From positions 14,551,149-14,615,148 of the forward strand of contig NC_049996.1 in NCBI RefSeq assembly GCF_000003815.2: a stretch of 64,000 nucleotides of DNA, written 5' to 3'. Below the pieces are notes generated by a model, which saw only the letters and a list, made by a program, of their open reading frames with translations, was not told the DNA's origin and did no database searches. This document shows, piece by piece, positions 10,501 through 21,888 of the stretch; within the stretch, counting starts at the first letter, position 1; every line of letters starts with the position of its first letter. The DNA comes from Branchiostoma floridae (taxonomy: Eukaryota; Chordata; Leptocardii; Amphioxiformes; Branchiostomatidae). The position numbers and the translations under genes were made by a program.

Positions 10501-12600
10501 TGTGTAGCTCTAGTCGGGGCAAGGGACAAGGCAGAAACGAGTGGGAAGTTCGATTCCGTGTTGCCTCTCGCTATCCTTTACCTTGCTGTCCTCTCCGTGA
10601 CATGCGCTTTTGCCTGAGGATGATCACGGTGTCCTTTTGAGGAAGTCGGCTGCACTGGTAGTCATAGAAACGTGACGTCTTTGGAGTCAATTTGTCTGGC
10701 CATGTTGATTAATTGTACACGTCCCAATTGTTTCGCAGTGGTCCAGTGTAATAAAAATGTGAAATGGGCCAAGGTTTCGAAGGTCCAGTTTTGAGTTCAC
10801 ATAGATGCTTATAGTCTGATGCGAAATGGCATTTTGCATGAGTATTTTGTTTTTGGAGCTCAAACCTTGCCACCGACAATGTTTCCACTTTGAAGATATG
10901 ATCCCCCTTACAACCTTTACTCAATAACATTGATATACATGGTGACCAGCTCCTACAGCCCTTTTCTGCCACTTGCTACATAATGTAATCGAATACCGCA
11001 GAGTGTCTGTTGTTTTACCAGTAACCATGGTGATAGGCGTCTGGTCCACGTCATTATTTTCAAATCAAAAAGAAACGAGAAGAAGCTGAATGTACGCATT
11101 AGAATACGATTCTTGAGTAGTGTAGATTCATTGTATCATTGTATCATGTTGTATCATTTGTTGTGACCTGTACAGAACCCTGTTTGTATGTATGTACAAT
11201 AAAGGTCTTCATTCATTCATTGAACGTATTTTCCAGAGAAGAAGAGGAAGAAAAAGAAAAAAAAACAGTGTTTCCCTTCCGCGAAAATGAACATAGTAAT
11301 TAGCAACTATGCAGGGGGTCTTATTCACTTCTTTTGCCACTGGAATAGTTACAGCACCGACAGTATCATTTCCCTTTTTCAAAAGAAAACGGTGAGATAA
11401 ACTAATGAAAATCACTTGCTTCAGAAAATGCGAGAAAGAAACGAAACTATCCGAAAAATTGCTGTTTTTATTACCGCAAACGAAGCACTCGGCGGCGTAC
11501 TTAAAATCGCGTAAGAGCACATAAGCCATAAAACGTGCACAATGTCAAAATGACAATGCCCTTTCTTCAATTATGAATGTGTGAACCAAGTACAAATAAA
11601 ACACATTGTGTCAACATGTGCAAAGAAAGGTGTTCGCGTATGTGATTTCCGTACTACTACTAGTATCTCTGCTAGGTTAATATGAGGATAGTTTTCAGAT
11701 AATGGTTTTCTGGCTTCCAGGCTTGACTAACTACGACGTACATGTAGCAGCAGACGCTAAGTAGTACGCCGCAGAATTCATATCGAAATGGATTAATTAG
11801 TCTTCAAAGCTGGTGCCACGGTTACATATAAAACAGTTGTCAACCGCTTATCTTGCTGTTTGATTCGATTTGTTTGTATAAGCTTATGTATTAATCGGGA
11901 CATACACACTGCTATATAGCCTGTGCTTACACAATCTCTCGCTGGCTGGGGTTAATGACCCCCTACTAGGTTGTGGCAACTGTAAGGTCGGCCGCTAGGA
12001 GCGCGGTTTTAGTCAGGCTAACTGCTGTATTGTTGTATACTGCATAATATTAACCCTGTCCTTGGTGCTGACCGCTACGTTTTTCTGAAATGCTTTATTT
12101 GAGTAACTTCATTCTGATGTTACTGCCCTTCGTACTGAATGGTATTTAAAAAAACGCGTTTTTTTAATGAGCTGCTGAATCATTTGTAGTATTACTTTCG
12201 TTATTGGTGCGTACTGAACAACAATCATAGAATTCTAGCAATGCAAAATCATCTAAAATCATTAGCAAATGTAGAAAGATGCCTACAATTAATGGTGAAG
12301 ATGCAGCTCTCGCAGATTTGCAAAAACATATCACAACTTCACTAGTAGCATGTGTATGATTACTGCACGTGTTCTAAAGAAGATGGGCACTTACCATTCA
12401 AAGCTACAAGTCATCAGTACATACAAGACCAAAAGGGCATGCTTATTATGTAGGTCATCAACATGGTTTAATGATTTAGACTTGCTGTAGTGCCTTTGAT
12501 GATTAGTTACGTATAGCATACTTTTCAAGTGCAAATTTGTGTCAACAACATCCCAATGTCCCATACCCTTTTTAAACACCTAATTAAAAAGGGAGAAACA
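10500..12600. other. Intergenic part of duplication unit 1
   Basis: No gene found. Contains blocks shared with the other units, for example an AGAAAATGCGAGAAAGA-type stretch near 11425 that recurs near 16397, 16720 and 21080. Confidence 0.6.
11110..11220 (+). mobile_element. Probable 3' end of a non-LTR retrotransposon
   Basis: Ends GTACAATAAAGGTCTTCATT followed by a short (CATT)n tail, the form of a LINE 3' terminus. A very similar tail occurs in opposite orientation at 40985-41030 (minus strand, AAAGGTCTTCATTCATTCAT), supporting a shared family. No coding part remains. Confidence 0.45.
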
Positions 12601-12626
12601 GATTCTGCAACTTTGTATACTTGTCA

Positions 12627-14694
12627 TCACCCAATTCTATGTCCTCCTGTTTCCGTTTCCTGTTCGCAGGCATTTTGGGTAGTGGGCGTTGGTATGGATA
12701 GTCCGTAACCTGACACGTCATCTAATTTTGTGTCAGCGGAATCCATGACGTCAGATTCCTTGGGTACATATGGCACACCATGCTGTACCTCTGTTCTCTT
12801 TTGATCGCCGGAAAACGTCACATATTCCTGTGCAGGGTTATTGTCTGTTACTTGTCCCTCAACTTGTACTATGGGTTCTTGCTGTTCCTCGGGTCTGTCG
12901 GTGTTGTACAAAGCTGATGTCATTTCTTGTACTGCAACAGGTGCCTCATACGGGGGACTTTCCTTGAAGACAGATTCTGCATTGATGATTTCATTGTCGT
13001 AGTGTCCCCCCAATGCCCCCTCTTCGTCCGAGAACTGGACGCTGTTTTCTTCGGACCTCACCGTGGCTCCGACTTCACTAGAAACCTGGTCATCATTCTC
13101 GTAGTGCCTATTAGTATATTTATTTGTGTCCGGAAACCGGTCGTCGTTTTCAGTGTCCTCTCAAATCTTCATTTTCGTCTGAAAACTGGTCGTCGTTTTC
13201 GTAGTGCCTGTTTGTATCATTATTTGAGTTAGGAAATTGGTCGTCGTTTTCATAGTGTCTTTTTGTGTCGTCATTTCCGTCTGAAAATTGGTCGGCATTT
13301 TCGTAGTGTCCTTCCACAGTATTGCCTTGTCCACCATCTTCACCAGATACCGATCTCCTTTTTATGAAACAAATGACGAATCCAAACATAACACAACAAC
13401 AGAAGAAGGTAACCAGCCCGGTATAGATGACCACTTTAACAGACAGTTCAGGCCCATTCCAATTATCCTCCCCATGCAGCAATATCATGTACATGACTGT
13501 TGTTGTTTTAGCAGTACTTCCGTCAATATTTTCAAGTCCCGTGGTAACCACATTGTCTGGCAGGCTTGTAGCATTGCTGATTGCCAGTATCACTGATGCT
13601 GTCGCGGATTCCGTATAGTTCGTCGCCACCCTGCAAGTGTAGTTGCCTGCTGTGGTGTTGTCAGCTACAGGGATGGTCAACACTGAGTGGCACATTCTCT
13701 TGGTCTCCGATATTTCCACATCCGACCCTTTACACGACATGGTTCTCACATAAGTGTAGTTTGTGAAATACTGGTAATCTGAAGACCTGTGCTCGCCACT
13801 GGGTAGAGTCCACGAGAATGTAAGACTTTCTTCGCAGTTTGTCTGGCAGATAACAGAAATGTTCCCCGTGACATTCGTACCTGGGATGTCTAATTGAACA
13901 GACACTTGAGGTGCTGAACATGTCAGATCTGTCCATGAAATATCTTTGAGTGGCTTCATCTGGCCAGTAACTTCGTCAATACATATGACACGCCACCGCA
14001 GTGTGTGTGGAGATTCAAGAAGCCATTTCTTGGCTTCTCGCTCTCTGCAATCACATCCTATCTTGTTTATACCCATGTTCAGGACAAATACACGTTTCAG
14101 CTCCTCTACACGTATTGGGGAAGTTTTGATATTGTTTAGGAAATTGAAATATTTAAGTGATTTGAGAAAAGCAATGCTTTGTGGGATGCTATAAAGACAG
14201 TTGTTATTCAAAACCAAAGATTTCAACTGAGCTAGCACGAGAAACGCTATTTTATCAACAAAGTATATCTTGCTGTCAGTCAAGTCCAAAGCGTTCAGCT
14301 TATTTAGTCCCTTAAATGTATCTGGCCCCAGTTTCCTGATATTGTTACCTCTTAGATTTAGCTCCATTAGACACGGCAGGCCTGCAAACGAACCTGGTTG
14401 AATGCTGGCAACTCCAGAATCTCGTAAACACAAGCTTCCCAGAGATTTCAGGAAAGGGAAATCTTCCACTTTGATGCTAGTGATGTTTTGATACCTGATA
14501 CTTAGTCTTTTCAAAGTTAACGGTAATGGCGAAGGGATAGATTGGAGGATATTTTCACGGTTGTAGAAATTAAGACATGAATTTGGGTTTTGGGAACATC
14601 CAAAGTTACTTGGGCAGTTGGCGTTTTGTGCTGTAACTTCGAATGTACGAAACAATACAAGTATGGTTAGTTTGATACACATTGAGGTCGACAT
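12627..14694 (-). CDS. LRR-Ig transmembrane receptor, paralog 2 (frameshifted tail)
   Basis: Same architecture as paralog 1: signal peptide (MSTSMCIKLTILVLF), N-cap, LRRs, LRR C-cap, Ig, membrane helix (FFCCCVMFGFVICFIKRRS), repeated tail. The first frame runs from 14694 to a stop at about 13150. Compared with paralog 3, two bases (TA of a CATAG) are missing near 13152, so the tail shifts frame inside the repeat array and stops with DLRGH. The original frame continues open to 12627 and encodes the longest tail of the family, including PPYEAP, SALYNT, QEYVTF and VPYVPK. So either the lesion is recent, it is a sequence error in a repeat, or this copy is a pseudogene with a shortened tail. The ectodomain is intact. 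Confidence 0.75.
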
Positions 14695-14752
14695 CTTAGA
14701 CTTGAGTATTTTAAGAAGGCAGGAACCGAAGTAAGGTTTTCTATGCAAGATT

Positions 14753-14997
14753 GTACACACTCTAAAGCAAGATTGTAGGACTCACATACTACAAAGGTCC
14801 ATCAACGGTTGAAGGAGCCGCGGGAGACCACGAAGAAGGTGGGGCGATGACATCCGAGAATGGATGGGCAAACCACTGGCAGAGTGCGCCCAAAGAGCCA
14901 GAGAGAGAAGGAATTGGACGAGGCTGATACTGGACGCTACCATAGCCCCCGACCCTCAGGCATTAGGATGGGACTAGGTAAGGTAAGGTACACACTC
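14753..14997 (+). mobile_element. 5'-truncated non-LTR retrotransposon with 10-bp target duplication
   Basis: A 225-bp insert (14763-14987) lies between direct repeats GTACACACTC at 14753-14762 and 14988-14997. Paralog 3 has the empty site with a single GTACACACTC. The insert encodes a short C-terminal piece of a retrotransposon polyprotein on the + strand (DDIREWMGKPLAE ... ILDATIAPDPQALGWD, then stop), followed by a (GGTAA)n terminus. It lies just inside the leader intron next to the conserved donor, opposite in sense to the gene. Confidence 0.85.
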
Positions 14998-14999
14998 AC

Positions 15000-17280
15000 C
15001 AGCGGTTTCTTCAGTCAACGATGGTATCGCAGTGTGGTGATGGAGCCGCAGCGAAGCCACATTGCACTATCTAACAAAAAAAACAACAACATGGAAATGC
15101 TTCGTCCTCAGCCTGAGGTACGATCGAAGGAAAAGGGAAAAGTCCCTTTGCCTGACGGTCGTTGATGCTGTTCTGCGCCTTGTGGAGTGTATTGACAAAG
15201 CTGTACCGTCGTGTGTAGCTCTAGTCGGAGCAAGGAACCAGGCAGTTACGGGTGGGAACCCTGTTTGGACAGCTCCTGTTGTCTCTCCCTACCCTTTACC
15301 TTTCTGTCTTCTTTGTGACATGCGCTTTTGACTGAAGCTGACCATGATGGCCCTTTTAAGGAAGTGGGCTGTACTCTCAGCCATACAAACGTGATGTCTT
15401 TGTCATAGAAACGTGACGCCTCTTGAATCAATCTGTCTGGTCATGTTAATTGATTGCGCACATCCTAATTCTCTCGTGTCAGGGTTGCGCCAGTGGTGGG
15501 AGGCCAAAAAACGTGCAAGGGGCAAAGGGTTTTGAAGGTCCAGCTTTGAGTTCACATCGCTGCTTAAAGTCTGAGGTGAAAATGGCTTTACTCCCACGTG
15601 AAATTACAAAATGTTGGGCGTCGTTTAGTAAAATTTACCAAACCTTTAGAGGTTTATAAGAACTTCTTTTGTTCTTATGGCTAAAAGATTGTCTTTTAAC
15701 ATTTTCTTTTGGGACAGAACAACACACAGCTGTATGTTTCATGTTGTTTATACATCAGTTATGATATGTCTCCAGCGACATTATAGTTACATCCCTACCT
15801 ACTGGCCTGCTACAATCACGTGTGTGGGCATGGATTTGGACTCTTTATAGCTTACTGAATGTTGTGGAATTGGTGGGAAACAATGAATTACCGATTTGGG
15901 GCTGAAAGGTCCGAAAACGTAATAATGTCACTTGAAATTATGCACAATCCAACAATATGATTTGCAGCTAGAAATGTAACATTTGCAAGCAAATACACAA
16001 TATCTACCTTCACATGGTCTAGCTCTATAAGCTAGTTCCCTTATATAAACACATTTATATACATGATGACCACCCCTCAAGCCCTGTCCTGCCACTTGCT
16101 ACATAACTTGCTACATCATGTAATTGAACACCACAGGGTGCCTGTTACTTTACCAGTAACCATGGTGACAGCCGTCTGGTTCAGGTCATTGATCTTACTT
16201 TTCGGAGAAGGAGAAGAAGATGATTAAGAAGAAAAGGAACAAAAACAATTTCATAAAAGTATCTAGCAACTACGCACAGGGGCAATATTCACTTGTCTTG
16301 CAGTACGTTGTAGAAATGGTTACATTTCAGTAACATTTCTATTTTTGCAAAATAAAACGATGAGATAAACTAGTGAAAATGACTTCCTTCAGAAAATGCG
16401 AGAAAGAGACAAAACTATCCGAAAAATACTTCAAACCAAAAACACGGTGGCGCACTTGAAAACGCTTAAGCGCATATTAGCCGTAAAATGTGCACAAATA
16501 TCAAAATAAAAATGCCCCTTCTTCAATTATATTCGGAGAAGCAGAAGAAGATGATTAAGAAGAAAAGGAACAAAAACAATATGTTTCCCTTCCATAAAAG
16601 TATCTAGCAACTACGCACAGGGGCAATATTCACTTGTGTTGCAGTACGTTGTAGAAATGAAACCATTTCTCTTTTTGCAAAATAAAACGATGAGATAAAC
16701 TAGTGAAAATGACTTCCTTCAGAAAATGCGAGAAAGAGACAAAACTATCCGAAAAATACCTGTATTTATTACTTCAAACGAAACACACGGTGGCGCACTT
16801 GAAAGCGCTTCAGCGCATATAAGCCATAAAATGTGCACAAATATCAAAATGAAAATGCCTCTTCAATTATGTGAACCAAGTTCAAATGAAACACATTGTT
16901 TCAACATTTACATAAAATGTGATCACGTATGTAATTCCTATAAGCTAGTATATCTGCTAGGCTAATATGAGGAAAGTTTTCTGAGGATATTTTTCTGGCT
17001 TGCAGTCTTGGCTATCCATATTTACCAGCAGGCACTAAGTAGTAAGCCGCAGAATTTATATCGAAGTGGATTGATTAGTCTACAAAACTCTGGTGCCACT
17101 GTTACATATAAAACAGTTGTCAACCGTCCAATCTTGCTGTTTTGATTAGATTTGTTTTGTGATCTGTGTTTAAATCATTTATAGCAAAACATTTGTTATT
17201 GGTGCGTACTTATCAACATTGAAACATCATCCAAAAACATTAACAAGTGTAGAAAGATGCCTACATTTAATGGGAAAGAT
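15000..17280. other. Leader and intergenic part of duplication unit 2
   Basis: Holds the unit-shared leader block (15000-15250) and non-coding sequence. Nothing else is recognisable apart from the internal duplication at 16201-16862. Confidence 0.6.
16201..16862. repeat. Direct tandem duplication, 331-bp period
   Basis: A block starting TTCGGAGAAG at 16201 recurs at 16532 with high identity, including AAGAAGATGATTAAGAAG and the AACTACGCACAGGGGCAATA stretch. Units 3 and 4 have a single copy, so this expansion is specific to unit 2. Confidence 0.8.
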
Positions 17281-17549
17281 GCAGCTCACGCAGATTTTGC
17301 AAGAACATATCCCAACTTTACTAGCTGCATGTGCATGAATACTGCACGTGTTTTAAAGGAGATGGCACTTACCATTCTATCAAAGCTACAAGTCATCAGT
17401 ACATGCAAGATAAAAAGGACATGCTCATGATGTAGGTCATCAACATGGTTTGATGAAGTAGACTTGCTGACCAAAGAGTAGAGCATATGCATATATTCCT
17501 GTGAAGGGTTGTTGTCTGTCACTTGTCCCTCTACTTCTACTATAGGGTC

Positions 17550-19364
17550 TTACTGTTCCTCAGGGTTAGTAGTGTTATACAAGGCTGATGCCATTTCTTG
17601 TACTGCAACAGGTGCCTCATATGGGGAACTTTCCTTGAAGACAGATTTTGTGCCAATTCCATTGTCATAGTATCCTCCTAACGTCCCCTCTTCGTCCGGA
17701 AACTGGACGCTGTTTTCTTCGGAGCTCACCGTGGCTCCGAATTCAGTAGAAACCTGGTCATCATTCTCGTAGTGCCTATTGGTACATTTATTTGTGTCCG
17801 GACACCGGTCGTCGTTTTCATAGTGCCCTCCCAAATCTTCATTTTCGTCTGAAAACTGGTCGTCGTTTTCGTAGTGCCTGTTTGTATCATTATTTGAGTT
17901 AGGAAATTGGTCGTCGTTTTCATAGTGTTTGTTTGTGTCGTCATTTCCGTCTGAAAATTGGTCGGCATTTTCGTAGTGCACCTCCACAGTGTTACCATGT
18001 CCACCATCTTCATCAGATACAGATCTCCTTTTAATGAAACAAATGACGAATCCAAACATAAGGCAACAACAGAAGAAGCTAACCAGCCCGGTATAGATGA
18101 CCACTTTAACAGACAGTCCGGGCCCATTCCAATTCTCCTCCCCATGTAGCAATATCATGTACATGGCTGTCGTTGTCTTAGCAGTACTTCCGTCGATATT
18201 TTCAAGTCCTGTGGTAACCACGTTGTCTGGCAGGCTTGTAGCATTGCTGATTGTCAATATCACTGATGCTGTCGCGGATTCCGTAAAGTTCGTCGCCACC
18301 CTGCAAGTGTAGTTGCCTGCTGTGGTGTTGTCAGCTACAGGGATGGTCAACACTGAGTGGCACATTCTCTTGGTCTCCGATATTTCCACACCCGACCCTT
18401 TACACGACATCGTTCTCACACGAGTGTAGTTTGTAGAATACTGGTAATCTGAAGACCTGTGCTCGCCACTGGGTAGAGTCCACGAGAATGTGAGACTTTC
18501 TTCGCAGTTTGTCTGGCAGATGACTGAAATGTTCCCTGTGCCATTCGTAACTGGACTGTCTAAGAGAACAGACACTTGAGGTGCTGAGCATGTCAGATCT
18601 GTCCATGGTGTATCTTTGAGAAGCTTCATCTGGCTAGTAACGTCATCAATGCATATGACACGCCACCGCAGTGTGTGTGGAGATTCAAGAAGCCATTTCT
18701 TGGCTTCCCGCTCTCTGCAATCACACCCTATCTTGTTTATACCCACGTCGACAACAGATAAACGTTTCAGGTCTTCTACCAGCAAAGGGGAAGTTTTGAC
18801 ATTATTTAGGAAAGTGAAATATCTAAGCGATTTGAGCAATACAATACTTTGTGGAATGCTACAAAGACAGTTGTTATTTAAAGCCAATGATTTCAAATGA
18901 GGTAACCCGAAAAATGCCATTTTATGAACAAAATATATTCTATTTTCATTCAAGTCCAAAACGTCCAACTTATTCAGCCCCTTAAACGTATCTGGTTCCA
19001 GTTTTCTGAGATTGTTTCTTCTTAGATTTAGCTCCATTAGACACGGCAGGCCTGCAAACGAACCTGGTTGAATGCTGGCAACTCGAGAATCTCGTAAAAG
19101 CAGACTTCCAAGAGATTTCAGGAAAGGGAAATCTCCCACCTTAATGTTAGTGATGTTTTGATATCTTATACTTAGTCTTTTCAAAGTCAACGGTAATGGC
19201 GAAGGGAGGGAATGAAGAAGATTTTCTCGGTTGAAGTGATTAAGACATGAGGTGGGGTTATTGGAACATCTAAAGGTAATTGGGCAGGTGGTGTTTTGTC
19301 CTGCAACTTTCCATGTACGAAACAATACAAGTATGGTTAGTTTGATACACATTGAGGTCAACAT
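17550..19364 (-). CDS. LRR-Ig transmembrane receptor, paralog 3
   Basis: Intact 604-residue frame, the cleanest copy. Signal peptide (MLTSMCIKLTILVLF), N-cap, LRRs, C-cap (IGCDCREREAKKW), Ig domain with YTCRVATNF, membrane helix (GLVSFFCCCLMFGFVICFI) then KRRS, and a tail with one YENA, four YEND and one YDNG motif and a final SPYEAP. The start is the first ATG in frame; an upstream extension has only non-ATG codons. It ends NPEEQ-stop: the stop is a CAA-to-TAA change relative to paralog 2, and 3' of it most of the long tail seen in paralog 2 is deleted. The repeated YxN tail suggests phosphotyrosine docking (inference). The LRRs are closest to paralog 1 whereas the C-terminus is closest to paralog 4. 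Confidence 0.9.
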   Translation of the reverse strand: MLTSMCIKLTILVLFRTWKVAGQNTTCPITFRCSNNPTSCLNHFNRENLLHSLPSPLPLTLKRLSIRYQNITNIKVGDFPFLKSLGSLLLRDSRVASIQPGSFAGLPCLMELNLRRNNLRKLEPDTFKGLNKLDVLDLNENRIYFVHKMAFFGLPHLKSLALNNNCLCSIPQSIVLLKSLRYFTFLNNVKTSPLLVEDLKRLSVVDVGINKIGCDCREREAKKWLLESPHTLRWRVICIDDVTSQMKLLKDTPWTDLTCSAPQVSVLLDSPVTNGTGNISVICQTNCEESLTFSWTLPSGEHRSSDYQYSTNYTRVRTMSCKGSGVEISETKRMCHSVLTIPVADNTTAGNYTCRVATNFTESATASVILTISNATSLPDNVVTTGLENIDGSTAKTTTAMYMILLHGEENWNGPGLSVKVVIYTGLVSFFCCCLMFGFVICFIKRRSVSDEDGGHGNTVEVHYENADQFSDGNDDTNKHYENDDQFPNSNNDTNRHYENDDQFSDENEDLGGHYENDDRCPDTNKCTNRHYENDDQVSTEFGATVSSEENSVQFPDEEGTLGGYYDNGIGTKSVFKESSPYEAPVAVQEMASALYNTTNPEEQ

Positions 19365-21880
19365 CTTAGACTTGAGTATTTTCAGAAGGCAGGAACCGGA
19401 GTAAGTTTTTTTATGCAAGATTGTACACACTCACCGGCGGATTCGTCCGTCAACGATGGTATCGCAGTGTGTTGATGGACACAATGTGACCTGCAGCGAA
19501 GCCTCGTTGCACTTGCTTACGATAAGGCGTAATGCTTCCTCATCAGTCTGAGATTTGACCGCTATACCTTTGCTTGCTGGTCGCTGGGGCTGTTCTGTGC
19601 CTTTTGGAGTGTATTGACAAAGCTGTACCGTCGTGTGTAGCTCTAGTCGGGGCAAGGGACAAGGCAGAAACGAGTGGGAAGTTCGATTCCGTGTTGCCTC
19701 TCGCTATCCTTTACCTTGCTGTCCTCTCCGTGACATGCGCTTTTGCCTGAGGATGATCACGGTGTCCTTTTGAGGAAGTCGGCTGCACTGGTAGTCATGG
19801 AAACGTGACGTTTTTGGAGTCAATTTGTCTGGCCATGTTGATCAATTGTGCACTTCCCAATCCTCACGTGTCAGGGCTGCGCCAGATGTGCGGCCAAATA
19901 AAAGGGCAAGAAGCCAAGGTTTCGAAGGCCCAGCTTTGAGTTCACACCGCTGCATATGGTCTGCATTGAAATGGCTTTAAATACTAGCATGGCTGAAAAA
20001 ACGCAAGAAGTGATGTGTTTTGTTGAAATTTTGATTTTGGAGCTCATACCTTGTTACCGACAATGTCCTCCCACCTTGTCCCCAGACTAGCTTTCTGACA
20101 CGCTCTGTGTGTATGTGAAAGTGTACGTGTTTATAATCGTCACGCTATAGGTTATTGCAGAAATCGCGGTGTTTCTTTTTACCTTGACTGATCATTCCTA
20201 CAATTGGATTTATCAGACAATATCAGTCACTTTGTGTTTAAACTTTAGATGAACAATGGCTTTACTCCCACGTAAAATTGTCGAATCTTGGGCATCGTTT
20301 TTGTAAAATCTACCAGACCTTTAGATTTTTTTCAGAACTTCATTTGTTTACATAGCTAAACACTTCCTTTAACACTTCATTTTGGGACAGAAAACATACA
20401 GCTGTATGTTGCATGTTGTTTATGCATCAGTTTTAATGTGTCTCCAGCGACATCATAGTTACAGCCCTGCCTGCTGGCCTACTACAGTCACGTGTGTGGA
20501 CATGGATTTGGGCTCTTTATAGCTTACTGAATGTTGTGGAATTGATGGGAACCAATGAATCACCGATTTGGGGTTGAAAGGTCCAAAATTGTAACTATTT
20601 CACTTAAAATTATACACAATCCAACAATATGATTTGCAGCTAGAAAGGTAACATTTGCAAGCAAATACACAATATCTACCTTCACATGGTCTAGCTTTAT
20701 AAGCTAGTTCCCTTATATAAACACATTTATATACATGATGACCACCCCTCAAGCCCTGTCCTGCCACTTGCTACATAACTTGCTACACCATGTAATCGAA
20801 CACCACAGGGTGTCTGTTACTTAACTAGTAACCATGGTGACAGCCGTCTGGTCCAGGTAATTGATTTTTTTTCGGAGAAGCAGAATTAGAAGAAGATGAT
20901 TAAGAAGAAAAGGAACAAAAACAATATGTGTCCCTTCCATAAAAGTATCTAGAAACTACGCACAGGGATAATATTCACTTGTCTTGCAGTACGTTGTAGA
21001 AATGGTAACATTTCAGTACCATTTCTCTTTTTGCAAAATAAAACGATGAGATAAACTAGTGAAAATGACTTCCTTCAGAAAATGCGAGAGAGAGACAAAA
21101 CTATCCGAAAAATTCCTGTTTTTATTACTGCAAACGAAACACACGGTGGCGCACTTGAAAGCGCTTAAGCGCATATTAGCCATAAAATGTGCACAAATAT
21201 CAAAATGAAAATGCCCCTTCTTCAATTATGTGAACCACGTTCAAATGAAACACATTGTTTGAAAATTTGCATTAAAGCTGTTCACTTATGTAATTCCTAT
21301 ATACTGGTATCTCTGCTAGGCTAATATGAGGAAAGTTTTCTGAGGATAGTTTTCCGGCTTGCAGGTTTGGCTATCCATATTTAACAGCAGGCACTAAGTA
21401 GTAAGCTGCAGAATTTATATCGAAATGGATTAATTAGTCTACAAAACTCTGGTGCCACTGTTACATATAAAACAGTTGTCAACCGTCCAATCTTGCTGTT
21501 TTGATTAGATTTGTTTTGTGATGTGTTTTTAAATCATTTATAGCAAAACCTTTGTTATTGGTGCGTACGTAACAACATTAAACATCATCCAAAAACATTA
21601 ACAAGTGTAGAAAGATGCCTACATTTAATGGTAAAGATGCAGCTCGCGCAGATTTTGCAAAAACATACCCTAACTTTACTAGCTGCATGTGCATGAATAT
21701 TACACGTGTTCTAAAGGAGATGGGTACTTACCATTCTATCAAAACTACAAGTCATCAGTACATGCAATATAAAAAGGACATGCTCATGATGTAGGTCATC
21801 AACATTGCTGATCAAAGAGTAGAGCATATGCATCTTCCTGTACAGGGCTGTTGTCTATCACTTGCCCCTCTACTTGTACT
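19365..21880. other. Leader and intergenic part of duplication unit 3
   Basis: Contains the conserved leader block with donor at about 19434, an open but probably untranslated leader frame (19431-19655), and non-coding unit sequence. No further gene seen. Confidence 0.6.
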
Positions 21881-21888
21881 ATCAGGTC

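Noticed and set aside
17726-18145. Threonine/methionine-rich frame within paralog 3
   Set aside because: Alternate-frame reading of the 51-bp repeats, which have no frame stops because the unit is a multiple of three.
19431-19655. 74-codon frame upstream of paralog 3
   Set aside because: Not kept open in paralog 1 and interrupted by a probable splice donor; treated as leader sequence.
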